This document shows positions 8,082 through 19,345 of a stretch of DNA of 64,000 bases, piece after piece (positions within the stretch are counted from its first letter, which is position 1; each line of letters starts with the position of its first letter). This DNA comes from Aquabacterium sp. A3 (lineage in GTDB: Bacteria; Pseudomonadota; Gammaproteobacteria; Burkholderiales; Burkholderiaceae_C). The notes beneath the pieces were generated by a model, which saw nothing but the letters and a program-made list of their open reading frames with translations, ran no database searches and was not told the DNA's origin. Both the position numbers and the translations under genes were made by a program. The stretch covers positions 1,116,001 to 1,180,000 of the forward strand of contig NZ_JBBPEV010000001.1 of assembly GCF_038069945.1 (NCBI RefSeq), given 5' to 3'.

Positions 8082-9576
8082 GGCGCCACTCCTTCATGCC
8101 TGCACCGCCGCTGGCCGGCACAGCCCAGCCGGTGGGCCACCAGCGCAAGGCCAGGCGGGTGTAGGTTTCATCCACATAAAAGCCGGCGTAGCTCCAGCGA
8201 CGCCAACGCTCCAGCCGGGGCGAGTGCCGCTGCACCGCCACCAGGCAGCCATACAGCGCGGCCAGGCCCAGCACCACGCCCCATCCGGCCCAATGCAAGG
8301 GCGCGTCCGCCAAGCCCAGGGGCAAGGCATGCCCCACCGTGGTCAGGCCTGCCAGCAGGGCCACCAAGGCCACACCACTGCACAAGGCAGGCCACGACCA
8401 GCCCCACAGCAAGGGCGCCCAGGCCAGGGCCAGCACCGCGCTCCACCACAGCGGCCAGGCCGGCTGCCCTGCCCCCACACCAACCGCCACAATCACCGCC
8501 ATCGCCACCACAGGCGCCAACCACTGGCTGAGCACCGCCACCCCGGCGCGGCCCTGCTGGTGCTGCAAGCGGGTGTGGCGAACCACACCAGAGGCCGACA
8601 GAAAAGCATGCGCCTTGTACAGTGAGTGGCCGATGAGGTGCAGCGCCGCCAGCGTGTACAAGCCCAGGCCGATCTCCATCAGCATGAAGCCCATCTGGGC
8701 CACGGTGGACCACGCCAGGCGCACCTTGATGCTGATGCGCGTGAGCATCACCAGCCCGGCCAGCCCGGCGGTGAGCAGGCCCAGCACCACCAGCAGGGCC
8801 TGGGCCACAGGGGCCGCGTTGAGCAAGGGGGCAAAGCCGATCAGCACCACCCCCGACAGGTTGACCACCCCGGCGTGCATCAGCGCCGACACGGGGGTGG
8901 GGGCCTCCATCACCTGAATCAGCCAGCCATGCACCGGCAACAAGGCGGTGCGCAGGACGGCCGCCAGCACCAGGCAGACCGCGCTGAGCTGCAGGGGCCA
9001 AGAGGCCCCGTGGGTGGCCAGGTGGCTCCACAGATCGGGCAAGGCGCCACTGCCCACGGTGTGCCAGGCCAGCGCGGCCGCCGCGATCAGCAGCACATCG
9101 GCCAGGCGATCGGCCAGGCGCTTTTTATGGGCAGCCAGCAGGGCAAATGGCCGCTCGGCGTAAAAGCACAGCAAGGGCTGCAGCAGCCAACCCACCAGGG
9201 CCCAGGCCAGGATGAGCACAGCCCAGTGCTGCGCCTGCAACAGCACGTGCACGGCAGCCAGCACACCGGCCAGCGCCACCACATAGCGGCGCTGCCCGGG
9301 CTCGCCCGACAGATACCGCCATGAGAAGGCCCCGATGATGACCCCCAGCAACTGCACCAGCACCGCCATCCAGTGGCTCAGGCCCAACGCCCCCTGCACC
9401 CAGGCCATGCCCCAGGCGCCCACGGCCAGCACCAAGGCCAGCACGGCGCTGAACATCCAGCCGCGCCAGGCCGCCTCGCGGTGACACCAGGCCACCACGG
9501 CCATCAGCGCCATGACCGCGGCAGGCGCGCCGGTCACCAGGCCGTCGGCGGCCAGCCACACGTCGTTGATCTGCAC
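8074..9576 (-). CDS. dabB: DabB, proton-conducting membrane subunit (NuoL-like)
   Basis: A roughly 500-residue polytopic protein related to NADH-quinone oxidoreductase subunit 5 (NuoL/MrpA antiporter family), with about 13 hydrophobic segments and the conserved MEAPTPVSALMHAG segment. It should couple proton entry to CO2 hydration by DabA. The open frame runs far upstream, but that part is antisense to the LysR gene. The chosen GTG start at 9576 has GGAGG 9 bases ahead and gives the N-terminus MQINDVWL. First gene of the dabB-dabA operon, divergent from the LysR regulator 93 bases away. Confidence 0.9.
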   Translation of the reverse strand: MQINDVWLAADGLVTGAPAAVMALMAVVAWCHREAAWRGWMFSAVLALVLAVGAWGMAWVQGALGLSHWMAVLVQLLGVIIGAFSWRYLSGEPGQRRYVVALAGVLAAVHVLLQAQHWAVLILAWALVGWLLQPLLCFYAERPFALLAAHKKRLADRLADVLLIAAAALAWHTVGSGALPDLWSHLATHGASWPLQLSAVCLVLAAVLRTALLPVHGWLIQVMEAPTPVSALMHAGVVNLSGVVLIGFAPLLNAAPVAQALLVVLGLLTAGLAGLVMLTRISIKVRLAWSTVAQMGFMLMEIGLGLYTLAALHLIGHSLYKAHAFLSASGVVRHTRLQHQQGRAGVAVLSQWLAPVVAMAVIVAVGVGAGQPAWPLWWSAVLALAWAPLLWGWSWPALCSGVALVALLAGLTTVGHALPLGLADAPLHWAGWGVVLGLAALYGCLVAVQRHSPRLERWRRWSYAGFYVDETYTRLALRWWPTGWAVPASGGAGMKEWRHE

Positions 9577-9621
9577 GATGAGACACCTCCATTGCACTGC
9601 CGCGATGGTGCGCCTCCGCAT

Positions 9622-9651
9622 ATGTTCTGTAAAATACAATGATAAGAACAT
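9622..9651. promoter_or_regulatory. Inverted repeat in the dabB/lysR divergent promoter region
   Basis: ATGTTCT (9622-9628) and AGAACAT (9645-9651) form a perfect seven-base inverted repeat around an AT-rich 16-base spacer. It sits between the divergent starts. LysR-type proteins typically bind dyads here to control both their own gene and the divergent operon; binding is inferred. Confidence 0.6.
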
Positions 9652-9669
9652 TTCAATATCAAAAACAGA

Positions 9670-10572
9670 ATGAAAGACCTGGCCCAGCTGAACTTTCATC
9701 ACCTGTTTTACTTCTGGCGCGTGGCCAGCATCGGCCACCTCACTCGGGCGGCTGAAGAGTTGCACACCTCGCAGTCGGCGCTGTCGGCGCAGATCCGCCA
9801 GCTGGAAGACCGGCTGGGCACCCCTTTGTTCACCCGGGAAGGGCGCCGGCTGGTGCTGACCGACACGGGACAGTTGGTGCGCACCTATGCCGACGATATT
9901 TTCGGGCTGGGCCGTGAAATGCTGGGGAGGCTTCAGGGCCGCGACGAGGGCATGGTGCGGCTGCGCATCGGCAGCGTGGCCACCCTGTCGCGCAACTACC
10001 AGGAGAACTGGATGCGGCCTTTGCTGGCCAACCCGGCCGTGTCCTTGACCCTGGAGTCTGGTCTGCTGGAGGGCCTGCTGGAGCGCCTGCAACAGCACCA
10101 GCTGGACGTGGTGCTGGCCAATGAACCGGTGCCCACCGCGCCGGACCGGCCGCTGCATTGCCGCTTTTTGGGCGGACAGTCCATCTCGCTGGTGGGCCCC
10201 GCCCACCGATGGGCAGGGCAAACGCTGCGGGTGCCTCACGATCTGCACGATCAGGACATCGCCCTGCCCGGCCCACGACATGCCCTGCGCGCCCAGTTTG
10301 ATGCGCTGTGCCTGTCGGCCGACGTGAAGCCACGCCTGCGTGCCGAAGTGGACGACATGGCGATGCTGCGCCTGATCGCGCGTGACAGCGGCTGGTTGAC
10401 CGTGCTGCCCGAGGTGGTGGTGCAGGACGAACTGAAATCGGGCACCCTGGTGCGCCTGGGTGGCTCGGACGAGCTGCAAGAGCAGTTCTACGCCATCACC
10501 GTGCCCCGGCGACACCAATTGCCGGTGCTGGAGGCGCTGCTGGGCAACGCCCCCGGCATCACACCGGCCTGA
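9670..10572 (+). CDS. LysR-family transcriptional regulator (NhaR-like), probable dab regulator
   Basis: A 300-residue LysR-type protein: winged helix-turn-helix at about residues 7-66 (HLTRAAEELHTSQSALSAQIRQLE is the recognition region) and a periplasmic-binding-protein-like effector domain from about 90 to 295. The N-terminus HHLFYFWRVAS resembles the NhaR branch. Divergent placement next to dabB, with a dyad between them, suggests it controls the inorganic-carbon transporter, as LysR genes do in autotrophs' DAB operons. Its stop codon directly abuts the convergent katG stop with no base between. The effector is unknown. Confidence 0.88.
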   Translation: MKDLAQLNFHHLFYFWRVASIGHLTRAAEELHTSQSALSAQIRQLEDRLGTPLFTREGRRLVLTDTGQLVRTYADDIFGLGREMLGRLQGRDEGMVRLRIGSVATLSRNYQENWMRPLLANPAVSLTLESGLLEGLLERLQQHQLDVVLANEPVPTAPDRPLHCRFLGGQSISLVGPAHRWAGQTLRVPHDLHDQDIALPGPRHALRAQFDALCLSADVKPRLRAEVDDMAMLRLIARDSGWLTVLPEVVVQDELKSGTLVRLGGSDELQEQFYAITVPRRHQLPVLEALLGNAPGITPA

Positions 10573-12777
<2,205 letters not shown>

Positions 12778-12786
12778 TCAAGGTCT

Positions 12787-12815
12787 ATTAAACCCACCAC
12801 CCGAATGATTGACAA
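12787..12815 (-). promoter_or_regulatory. Probable katG promoter
   Basis: Read on the minus strand, TTGTCA (12815-12810) and TTTAAT (12792-12787) are spaced 17 bases apart, 43 bases ahead of the katG ATG. An inverted repeat GGTGGGTT/AACCCACC (12771-12778 and 12791-12798) overlaps the -10 side and could be an operator or a leader hairpin. Confidence 0.55.
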
Positions 12816-13025
12816 CCGTGGAATTTCAATGGGCGGCATAGAAAAGTCGCATGACCTTGTTTTGCCTGGTGGACAGCCGCGCCGATCTGCCCGGCAAGAC
12901 ACCAAAGGGATCAGGGCTTGTCATCAAAACGACGCGGAACCTTTACACGCCTGCCACACCCCGTACTTAGTCTCTCCAGGGCTCGAGCATCACTTTGAAC
13001 ATCACATCCCCACTGGAGAGTCCCC

Positions 13026-14420
13026 ATGAAACAAACCCGCATTGCCATGGCTGCGATGGCCGCCATGGCCGTGGCCGCGTCGGCATCCGCCGCCACCGAA
13101 TTCGACAACTTCACCCCCCTGTTGTCCTCGCAAACCAGCCCCCTGCCTGAAAGCGCCCCCGTGCTGCTGTCCAGCCCGCTGTTCACGCAAGAGGTGATCG
13201 CCAACCGCAGCAACCAGAACACCCTGGTGCCGGGCTCCAACTCTGGCAACTGGGACATGATCACGGCCAACGAAAGCGGCGCAAACGCCGGCCGCTACCT
13301 GTTCATGCCCTTCGAGACGGGCTCGGCGGGCGTGCAGCGCGTCGACCTGTGGGACACCAACTACAACACGCGCACGACCACCATCGTGGCGCCCGGCACC
13401 AGCTCGTTCGTGTCTGGCGATGCATCACGTTGGACCCCCTGGGGCAGCTACCTGACGGCCGAAGAATCCTGGGGCGCCACCAGCACCAAGGGTCGACTGT
13501 TCGAGGTCACGAACGCCACCACGGCCGTGGCCAATGGCGGCGACCTCATCCACCGCTCGATCGTGCCCCGCGTGTCGCACGAAGGTCTGGCCTTTGACAG
13601 CAGCAACAGCCTGTACTTCATCGACGAGTTCAATGGTGGCAGCTTGTACAAGTACGTGGCGGCCAACCCCAACGCCAGCACCGGCAATGAGTACTTCACT
13701 GCAGGCCAGACCTTTGTGGCCAAGGTGGATGGTGGCAACAACGCCAACGCCACGGGCGCACTGACCTGGGAAGCCATCACCGACGCCACCGGCGCGCCCT
13801 TGTCAACGTCGGTGATCGGCGTGCAAGGCGACATCGATGGTCGGCTGAGCGCCAATGCGGTGGGCGGCACCGACTACATGCGCCCGGAAGACCTGGAGGT
13901 GATCGTCAACGCGGCGGGTCAAGAAGTGCTGTACATGGCCACCACCACCACGCACGAGATCTACGCAGTGAACCTGAGCACCAATGAGGTCAGCCTGTTT
14001 GCCAACCGCGACACGCTGGACCTGGGCAATGGACAGGCCGTGGGGGCCGAGCTGACCAACCCAGACAACCTGGCCGTGGACGCCGAAGGCAATCTGTACA
14101 TCATCGAAGATCAACCTGGCGCCGACCGTGACGACATCTGGTTTGCCCGCGACCTCAACCACGATGGCGACCTCAACGATGAAGGCGAAGGCCTGCAACG
14201 CTGGGCGTCCAACGGCATTCCGGGCTCGGAGTTCACCGGGATGTACTTCGACAAGTTCAACCCCAACGTGACGTACGTGAACATCCAGCACCCCAACAGC
14301 GGCAACGACCTGCTGGTCAAGATCAGCGCCGTGCCGGCCGTGCCCGAGCCCAGCACCTACGGTCTGGCCCTGGCTGGCCTGATCGTGGCGGGCGTGATGG
14401 CCCGACGCCGTCGCGCCTGA
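13026..14420 (+). CDS. Secreted PhoX-like beta-propeller protein with PEP-CTERM sorting signal
   Basis: A 464-residue protein with an N-terminal Sec signal peptide (hydrophobic AMAAMAAMAVAASASA, residues 7-22). Its body resembles the DUF839/PhoX alkaline-phosphatase-like fold (WDMITANESG, WGSYLTAEESWG, PEDLEVI and NPDNLAVDAEGNLYIIED segments) with acidic loops such as DLNHDGDLNDEGEG that could bind calcium. The C-terminus is a textbook PEP-CTERM signal: VPEPST, a hydrophobic helix, then Arg-rich MARRRRA. It should be processed by exosortase; the xrtB gene of this window is a candidate. GGAGAG precedes the ATG. Phosphatase activity is not assured. Confidence 0.85.
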   Translation: MKQTRIAMAAMAAMAVAASASAATEFDNFTPLLSSQTSPLPESAPVLLSSPLFTQEVIANRSNQNTLVPGSNSGNWDMITANESGANAGRYLFMPFETGSAGVQRVDLWDTNYNTRTTTIVAPGTSSFVSGDASRWTPWGSYLTAEESWGATSTKGRLFEVTNATTAVANGGDLIHRSIVPRVSHEGLAFDSSNSLYFIDEFNGGSLYKYVAANPNASTGNEYFTAGQTFVAKVDGGNNANATGALTWEAITDATGAPLSTSVIGVQGDIDGRLSANAVGGTDYMRPEDLEVIVNAAGQEVLYMATTTTHEIYAVNLSTNEVSLFANRDTLDLGNGQAVGAELTNPDNLAVDAEGNLYIIEDQPGADRDDIWFARDLNHDGDLNDEGEGLQRWASNGIPGSEFTGMYFDKFNPNVTYVNIQHPNSGNDLLVKISAVPAVPEPSTYGLALAGLIVAGVMARRRRA

Positions 14421-14445
14421 CCCACCGAAGGCTGGGCGCACGGCC

Positions 14446-15876
14446 TCAGCGCATGCCGCCCAGCTGGAAGTGCTGCTCCAGGAAGCGACCAAAGGTTTCG
14501 ACGGTCTGCAGGGCCAGCTTCAACTGCCCGATCTGCAGCCTGTCGAGCCCCTCGAAGCTCAGGAAGTTATGGGGCTTCTTGCCTGCGGCCAAGGCGTCAA
14601 ACTGCGCCTTCAGCCGCAAGTGCAACAGCACATCGAAGCTGGCCACCAGGTTGCGCGCCTGCTTGGGGGTCAGCACCTGCGCGCCTTCCAGCATCTCGAT
14701 GCGTTGATGGGTATTGCCCCCCACCAGCCCTTTTTGCTGAATCAGCACCTTCACCCCCTCGGTGATGGGGAACAAGCCGTTCTTCTTGACGTCAAAGCTG
14801 CGCACCCCGTCTTTGAGTTCGGTCTCGATGCGGCCAAACCACCCGAACGGTTTGCAGAACCTGACGATGTTGGCGGCAGACCGCGCCAGGAAGGGCGCGC
14901 TGTGTGACACCGCGTCGATCACGGCTTGCTGCACCTGCTGCGCCAGGGCGGGATCGCCGTAAAGACGGCGCATGTCAAAGAACATCGTGCCGTGCACCAC
15001 ATGGTCGGGGATGGGCGTGGTGTACCACTTGTGCACGGTGTGCTTCCAATCGCTCAGGCTGCGCCGCCATTCGGGGTTGCGGGCCATGATGCCCCCCGTG
15101 CACTCGGGCACGCCAATGCCGATCAGCGCGGTGATCAGGGCCTCACTGAAACGGGCCAGCTCGTCCACCTCGGCGGCGCTGAGGTGATCGGCATAGACCA
15201 GCGCGTTGTCCTGGTCGGTGGCCAGCGTCTGTTCGCCTCGCCCCTCGCTGCCCAGCACCAGGAAGGCGCAGTCTTTGGTGAGGGTGGGATAGTCCTGGCG
15301 CACCAGCTTGATCAGGCGCACCAGCAACAAGTCGTTGAGCCGGGCCACGGTGCCCACCAGCTCGCCGATGTACAAGCCCTGCCTGAACAGATCCACGGCG
15401 GTCTTCTGCACCTGATCGTGCAGACTGCGCAGTTCATCCACCGACTCGGCACGCTCGATGGCCAGCACCAGGCCCAGGGCGTTGCGGGTTTGCAGGCGCT
15501 GCAGGTCGGTGCCCGTGACCATGCCGATGAGTTTGCCGCTGGCATCCGTGACGCACATGCGGTGGGTGCGGCGGCGGCTCATGTGATAGAGCGCCTCGTA
15601 CAAGGGGCGGTCTTCGTTGATGGTGAACAGGGGGCCACGCATGATGTCGCAGGCCCGCGTGGCTTGGGCATCTCGCCCGTCGGCCAGCATGGCGCGCAGG
15701 TCGCGGTCGGTGATGATGCCCACCTCGGCGCCATCGCGGCGCACGATGATGCTGGAGATGCTGCGCTCATGCATGATCGACGCCACCTGGTGCACGGTGG
15801 CCTGGGCATCGCACGTGATCACTTCATGCCGGGCCACCGAGCCCACGGGCTCGAAGAAGGGGGACGTGTCGTTCAA
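14446..15876 (-). CDS. CBS-domain protein with DUF294 putative nucleotidyltransferase domain
   Basis: Two CBS modules (about residues 10-125, sensing adenine nucleotides in related proteins) precede a DUF294 domain whose GSEGRGEQTLATDQDNAL segment matches the nucleotidyltransferase GS...DxD motif, followed by a DUF294 C-terminal substrate-binding region. The family resembles a GlnD-like uridylyltransferase core, but the target is unknown. The chosen TTG start at 15876 has AGGAG six bases ahead; an in-frame ATG at 15921 would add 15 residues but lacks a ribosome site. It is divergent from the symporter gene at 16036. Confidence 0.82.
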   Translation of the reverse strand: MNDTSPFFEPVGSVARHEVITCDAQATVHQVASIMHERSISSIIVRRDGAEVGIITDRDLRAMLADGRDAQATRACDIMRGPLFTINEDRPLYEALYHMSRRRTHRMCVTDASGKLIGMVTGTDLQRLQTRNALGLVLAIERAESVDELRSLHDQVQKTAVDLFRQGLYIGELVGTVARLNDLLLVRLIKLVRQDYPTLTKDCAFLVLGSEGRGEQTLATDQDNALVYADHLSAAEVDELARFSEALITALIGIGVPECTGGIMARNPEWRRSLSDWKHTVHKWYTTPIPDHVVHGTMFFDMRRLYGDPALAQQVQQAVIDAVSHSAPFLARSAANIVRFCKPFGWFGRIETELKDGVRSFDVKKNGLFPITEGVKVLIQQKGLVGGNTHQRIEMLEGAQVLTPKQARNLVASFDVLLHLRLKAQFDALAAGKKPHNFLSFEGLDRLQIGQLKLALQTVETFGRFLEQHFQLGGMR

Positions 15877-16035
15877 GCGGCTCTCCTGCGGGGTGGCACA
15901 TGCCCCCGTCACACCGTTCATGCGCGAGCCATTGTGGCCCACAGCGTAAGCCCTTGTCTTGATCGAAAACACGCACAGCTCACGCGGTGCGGCAGCACTG
16001 TGCAGTATTCTCGATTCAAGCCCCTCGTCCAGCCC

Positions 16036-17352
16036 ATGTCCCCCACCCCCACCAACCCCACCACCCCCGTCAAGCCGGCCCTTCGGCCCCTGACCCGTCG
16101 CCTCAGGGGCTTTGTGCGCACGCGCCTGTGGCTGCAGGTGTTGGTGGCCATGGCGCTGGGCCTGGGGGTGGGCCTGGGCATCGGCCCCTGGGGACAGTGG
16201 TTGGCGCCAGCGGCCGCCAACACCTTGGTGAACTGGTTGGCCTTGCCCGGCAGCCTGTTCTTGTCGCTGGTGCAGATGATCGTCATCCCGCTGGTGGTGG
16301 CGTCGATCATGCTGGGCATTTGCAGCAACCAGGACACGGCCCAGTTGCAACGCATGGGCTTGCGCACAGCGGCCTTTTTTGTGCTCACGACCTTGCTGGC
16401 GGCCATCATCGGCCTGGGCGTGGTGCTGCTGATCGAACCCGGCCAGTACGCCCGCGTGGATCACCTGTCGGCCACCGCACCGCTGGCCAGCGCCCCCGCA
16501 GACGCCAGCCAGTGGCCCAGTCGCCTGTTGGGGCTGATCCCCACCAACCCCTTGCGGGCCGGTGTCGAGCAAAACATGCTGCAGGTGGTGGTGTTCGCGA
16601 TGTTGCTCGGCGTGGCCATGCTGAAACTGCCCGCCGCGCAGGCACGCCCCATCACCGAGCTCCTGACAGCGCTGCAAGAGTTGAGCATGGTGGTGGTGCG
16701 CTGGGCCATGTACCTGGTGCCGGCCGCGGTGTTCGGCATGATGGTGCAGCTGGTGGTGAACACCGGGCTGGAGGCCCTGTGGGGGGTGGGCGCCTATGTG
16801 GGCGCGGTGCTGCTGGCCCTGGTGCTGGCCTTCGGCATGATGCTGGCGTTGTATGCGGTGTTGTGCAGGCGCTCACCATGGCAGTTTTTGCAACGCACGC
16901 GCGATGTGCTGCTGCTGGCGTTCTCCACCAGCAGTTCGGCCGCGGTGATGCCATTGACCTTGCGCACGGCCGAAGAGCAGCTGGGCGTGAGCACCGCGGT
17001 CTCCAGGTTCGTCATCCCCATGGGCGCCACGGTCAACATGGCCGGCACCGCGCTGTACCAGGTGATGGCCACCTTGTTTCTGGCGCAGGTGTTTGACGTG
17101 AGCCTGGGCTTGTCAGGGTTGCTGGTGATCGTCGTGCTGGCCGTGGGGGCGTCCATCGGCTCGCCAGGCACCCCGGGCATCGGCATCGTGATCCTCTCGA
17201 TGTTGCTGGGCAGCGCAGGCATACCCGCCGAAGGACTGGCGCTCATCATCGGGGTGGACCGCATCCTCGACATGAGCCGCACCACACTCAACGTGGCGGG
17301 CGACCTGGTGGCCGCGTGCGTGGTTGACCACTCGGGGCAGCCCACGGGCTGA
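16036..17352 (+). CDS. Dicarboxylate/amino acid:cation symporter (DAACS family)
   Basis: A 438-residue inner-membrane transporter of the GltP/DctA/sodium-dicarboxylate symporter family. The serine-rich hairpin motif FSTSSSAAVMPLTLRTAEE, the PMGATVNMAGTALY segment of transmembrane helix 7 and the VDRILDMSRTTLNVAGD segment of helix 8 are all intact; these bind substrate and cations. It should import glutamate, aspartate or C4-dicarboxylates with protons or sodium; substrate cannot be fixed from sequence. An N-terminal Pro/Thr-rich stretch is unusual. It ends 24 bases before the riboswitch region of the next gene. Confidence 0.9.
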   Translation: MSPTPTNPTTPVKPALRPLTRRLRGFVRTRLWLQVLVAMALGLGVGLGIGPWGQWLAPAAANTLVNWLALPGSLFLSLVQMIVIPLVVASIMLGICSNQDTAQLQRMGLRTAAFFVLTTLLAAIIGLGVVLLIEPGQYARVDHLSATAPLASAPADASQWPSRLLGLIPTNPLRAGVEQNMLQVVVFAMLLGVAMLKLPAAQARPITELLTALQELSMVVVRWAMYLVPAAVFGMMVQLVVNTGLEALWGVGAYVGAVLLALVLAFGMMLALYAVLCRRSPWQFLQRTRDVLLLAFSTSSSAAVMPLTLRTAEEQLGVSTAVSRFVIPMGATVNMAGTALYQVMATLFLAQVFDVSLGLSGLLVIVVLAVGASIGSPGTPGIGIVILSMLLGSAGIPAEGLALIIGVDRILDMSRTTLNVAGDLVAACVVDHSGQPTG

Positions 17353-17375
17353 TCGCCTGCGTGGTTTACACTGAC

Positions 17376-17508
17376 GGCGTCATTGGGGAGTAGCCGCTCT
17401 TTGCCTCCACGCAAAGAGGCCCACGTCAACACACTTGGCCCGCAGGCCATGGCGTGCGCAGTCCCCGACAGCCTCGGCTGTCGAACCACCTGGCAAGACC
17501 TTTGACCA
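17376..17508 (+). promoter_or_regulatory. yybP-ykoY manganese riboswitch
   Basis: The conserved GGGGAGTAGC (17385-17394) opens the aptamer, CGTCAACA (17436-17443) supplies the second conserved loop, and GCAAGACCTTTG (17493-17504) closes it; GTCA (17379-17382) can pair with TGAC (17503-17506) in P1. A variable hairpin GACAGCC-TC-GGCTGTC lies at 17467-17482. This architecture is that of the Mn2+-sensing yybP-ykoY class. It lies upstream of a GDT1/UPF0016 exporter, one of the gene families it is known to control; manganese would be expected to turn expression on. Confidence 0.88.
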
Positions 17509-17584
17509 CACCGCCTCCGAATCTGGCCGGGGACGCGGCGTGGTCAATCGTCCGCACACCGGCCAGGTTATCTCCATCCCCATC

Positions 17585-18163
17585 ATGGAAGCTTTTTTCA
17601 TCTCCACCGGCGTGGTTGCGCTGGCTGAAATCGGCGACAAGACGCAGTTGCTGGCCTTCTTGCTGGCCGCACGGTTCAAGCGCCCGCTGCCCATCATCCT
17701 GGGCATCTTCGTGGCCACCATCCTGAACCACGCCCTGGCCGGTGCCGTGGGGGCCTGGCTGACGCGGCTGGTGCAGCCCGACATGCTGCGCTGGATCCTG
17801 GGCGTGTCGTTCATCGGCATGGCCCTGTGGACGCTGATCCCCGACAAGATCGAAGACGACGAGGCGCAGGTGGCCTCGAAGCTGGGCGTGTTTGGCGCCA
17901 CGCTGGTGACCTTCTTCCTGGCCGAAATGGGCGACAAGACGCAGATCGCCACCGTGGCCATGGCCGCGCGCTACCCCGAGCCGGTGATGGTGGTGCTGGG
18001 CACCACCCTGGGCATGATGCTGGCCAACGTGCCCGCCGTGTTCGCGGGCGACAAGCTGGCCGAGCGCATCCCGATGCGCCTGGTGCATGGCCTGGCCGCC
18101 ACCTTGTTTGCGGCGCTGGGCGTGGCCACGCTGCTGGGGGCGGGCAGCGCGCTGGGCTTCTGA
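17585..18163 (+). CDS. mneA: TMEM165/GDT1 (UPF0016) family manganese exporter
   Basis: A 192-residue, roughly six-helix inner-membrane protein with the duplicated family motif E-x-G-D-K-T: LAEIGDKTQ at about residues 14-22 and LAEMGDKTQ at about 115-123. The acidic residues of these repeats form the cation path. Bacterial members (MneA in Vibrio) export Mn2+. The yybP-ykoY riboswitch about 75 bases upstream fits this role. The name mneA is by family; export was not tested here. It ends 12 bases before the convergent patatin gene. Confidence 0.88.
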   Translation: MEAFFISTGVVALAEIGDKTQLLAFLLAARFKRPLPIILGIFVATILNHALAGAVGAWLTRLVQPDMLRWILGVSFIGMALWTLIPDKIEDDEAQVASKLGVFGATLVTFFLAEMGDKTQIATVAMAARYPEPVMVVLGTTLGMMLANVPAVFAGDKLAERIPMRLVHGLAATLFAALGVATLLGAGSALGF

Positions 18164-18175
18164 GGCGGGCGCGTG

Positions 18176-19246
18176 TCAGGCTTGGTTGGTCTGATCGGCC
18201 TGATCACACCACCCCTGCAGCGCCGGGCTGGTGGCCAGGGCCTGCCGCGCGGCGTCGTAGCCGATCTGGATCAGCTCATCGGCCCGCGCAAACTCCAGAA
18301 AGCGAATGTGCCCCAGGGGCGGCTGGATCAGCACCTCGGGCTGCTCCAGGGCCAGGCGGGTCTGGGTGATGCGCGTCTCCATCACGTTGATGGACGCCAG
18401 CAGCACCTCGAAGATGCTGGGCATGGGCTCCTGGTTGGAGGGCGGCGCCACCCCTTGCGCCAGGACCAGCCCACGCGCCCATTCGCTGCCTTGCAGCCGG
18501 GTCTTGAGGTCTTGCATGGCGCGTCGGTAACCGGCCAGCCAAGGGGCGGCATCGCTCAGTGTGACCGGGGTCGTGGCCCGCGCCGACTCTGCCGCCGCCG
18601 GGGTACGCCGCGCCTGCAGCGATTTGAAGTTCTTGCCGCCCACGATTTGGTGGTTCAGGTCCACGGCGATGACCACCTCGGCCCCCAGGGCCCGCGCGGC
18701 ACTGACGGGCACCGGGTTCACCAGGCCGCCGTCCACCAGGATGCTGCCGTTGCGCCGCACGGGGGTGAAGATGCCTGGCACCGAGATGCTGGCCCGCACC
18801 GCGTCGATCACGTCCCCCTGCCGGATGAGCACCTCTTGGCCGGTGACCAGGTCGGTGCTGACGGCCGCATACGCGATGGGCAGGGATTCGATGGTGGCTG
18901 AGCCCACATGCTCGCGCACCAGCTCGCCCACCCGTGCGCCGTCCAGCAGGCCCGAGCGGGGCAGCACCACGTCGAAGAACGAGAGCGTCTTGCGCCAATC
19001 GAAAGCCTGGAAGGTGCTGGTGAGCTGCTGCAACTGCCCTGCGGCGCACACCGCCCCCACCAAGGCCCCCATGCTGGTGCCCACGATGCAGTGCAGCGGC
19101 ACACCGGCTTCGTTCAGGGCGCGCACCACGCCCAGGTGCGCCAGGCCACGGGCCGAGCCACTGCCCAAGGCCAGGCCGATGCGCGGCGGCGATGCCGGCT
19201 GGCGTGGCGTGGGGCCTGCGTCTGAACTGGCCGATGTGTCATGCAT
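18176..19246 (-). CDS. Patatin-like phospholipase (RssA/NTE family)
   Basis: A 356-residue serine hydrolase with the patatin fold signatures: oxyanion loop GSGSARG (residues 28-34), nucleophile elbow GTSMG with Ser58, and the catalytic Asp172 in VDGGLVNP. Proteins of this bacterial group hydrolyse phospholipids or lysophospholipids. The C-terminal 150 residues are a family-specific helical extension without clear function. The ATG at 19246 fits the conserved N-terminus; a longer open frame upstream runs antisense to the next gene. No signal peptide. Confidence 0.9.
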   Translation of the reverse strand: MHDTSASSDAGPTPRQPASPPRIGLALGSGSARGLAHLGVVRALNEAGVPLHCIVGTSMGALVGAVCAAGQLQQLTSTFQAFDWRKTLSFFDVVLPRSGLLDGARVGELVREHVGSATIESLPIAYAAVSTDLVTGQEVLIRQGDVIDAVRASISVPGIFTPVRRNGSILVDGGLVNPVPVSAARALGAEVVIAVDLNHQIVGGKNFKSLQARRTPAAAESARATTPVTLSDAAPWLAGYRRAMQDLKTRLQGSEWARGLVLAQGVAPPSNQEPMPSIFEVLLASINVMETRITQTRLALEQPEVLIQPPLGHIRFLEFARADELIQIGYDAARQALATSPALQGWCDQADQTNQA

Positions 19247-19345
19247 GGCTTCGTTTCTACCGCGTTTTGCAGGGTTTTTGCAGGGCTTTGGCAGGTGTTG
19301 CCTCGCCGGTTTGACAAGGGTGAATGGTGTCGCTAGGCTACAAGG

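Noticed and set aside
9577..10518. 5' extension of the dabB frame by over 300 codons
   Set aside because: The extension is antisense to the LysR gene; GTG at 9576 has a proper GGAGG site and gives the expected N-terminus.
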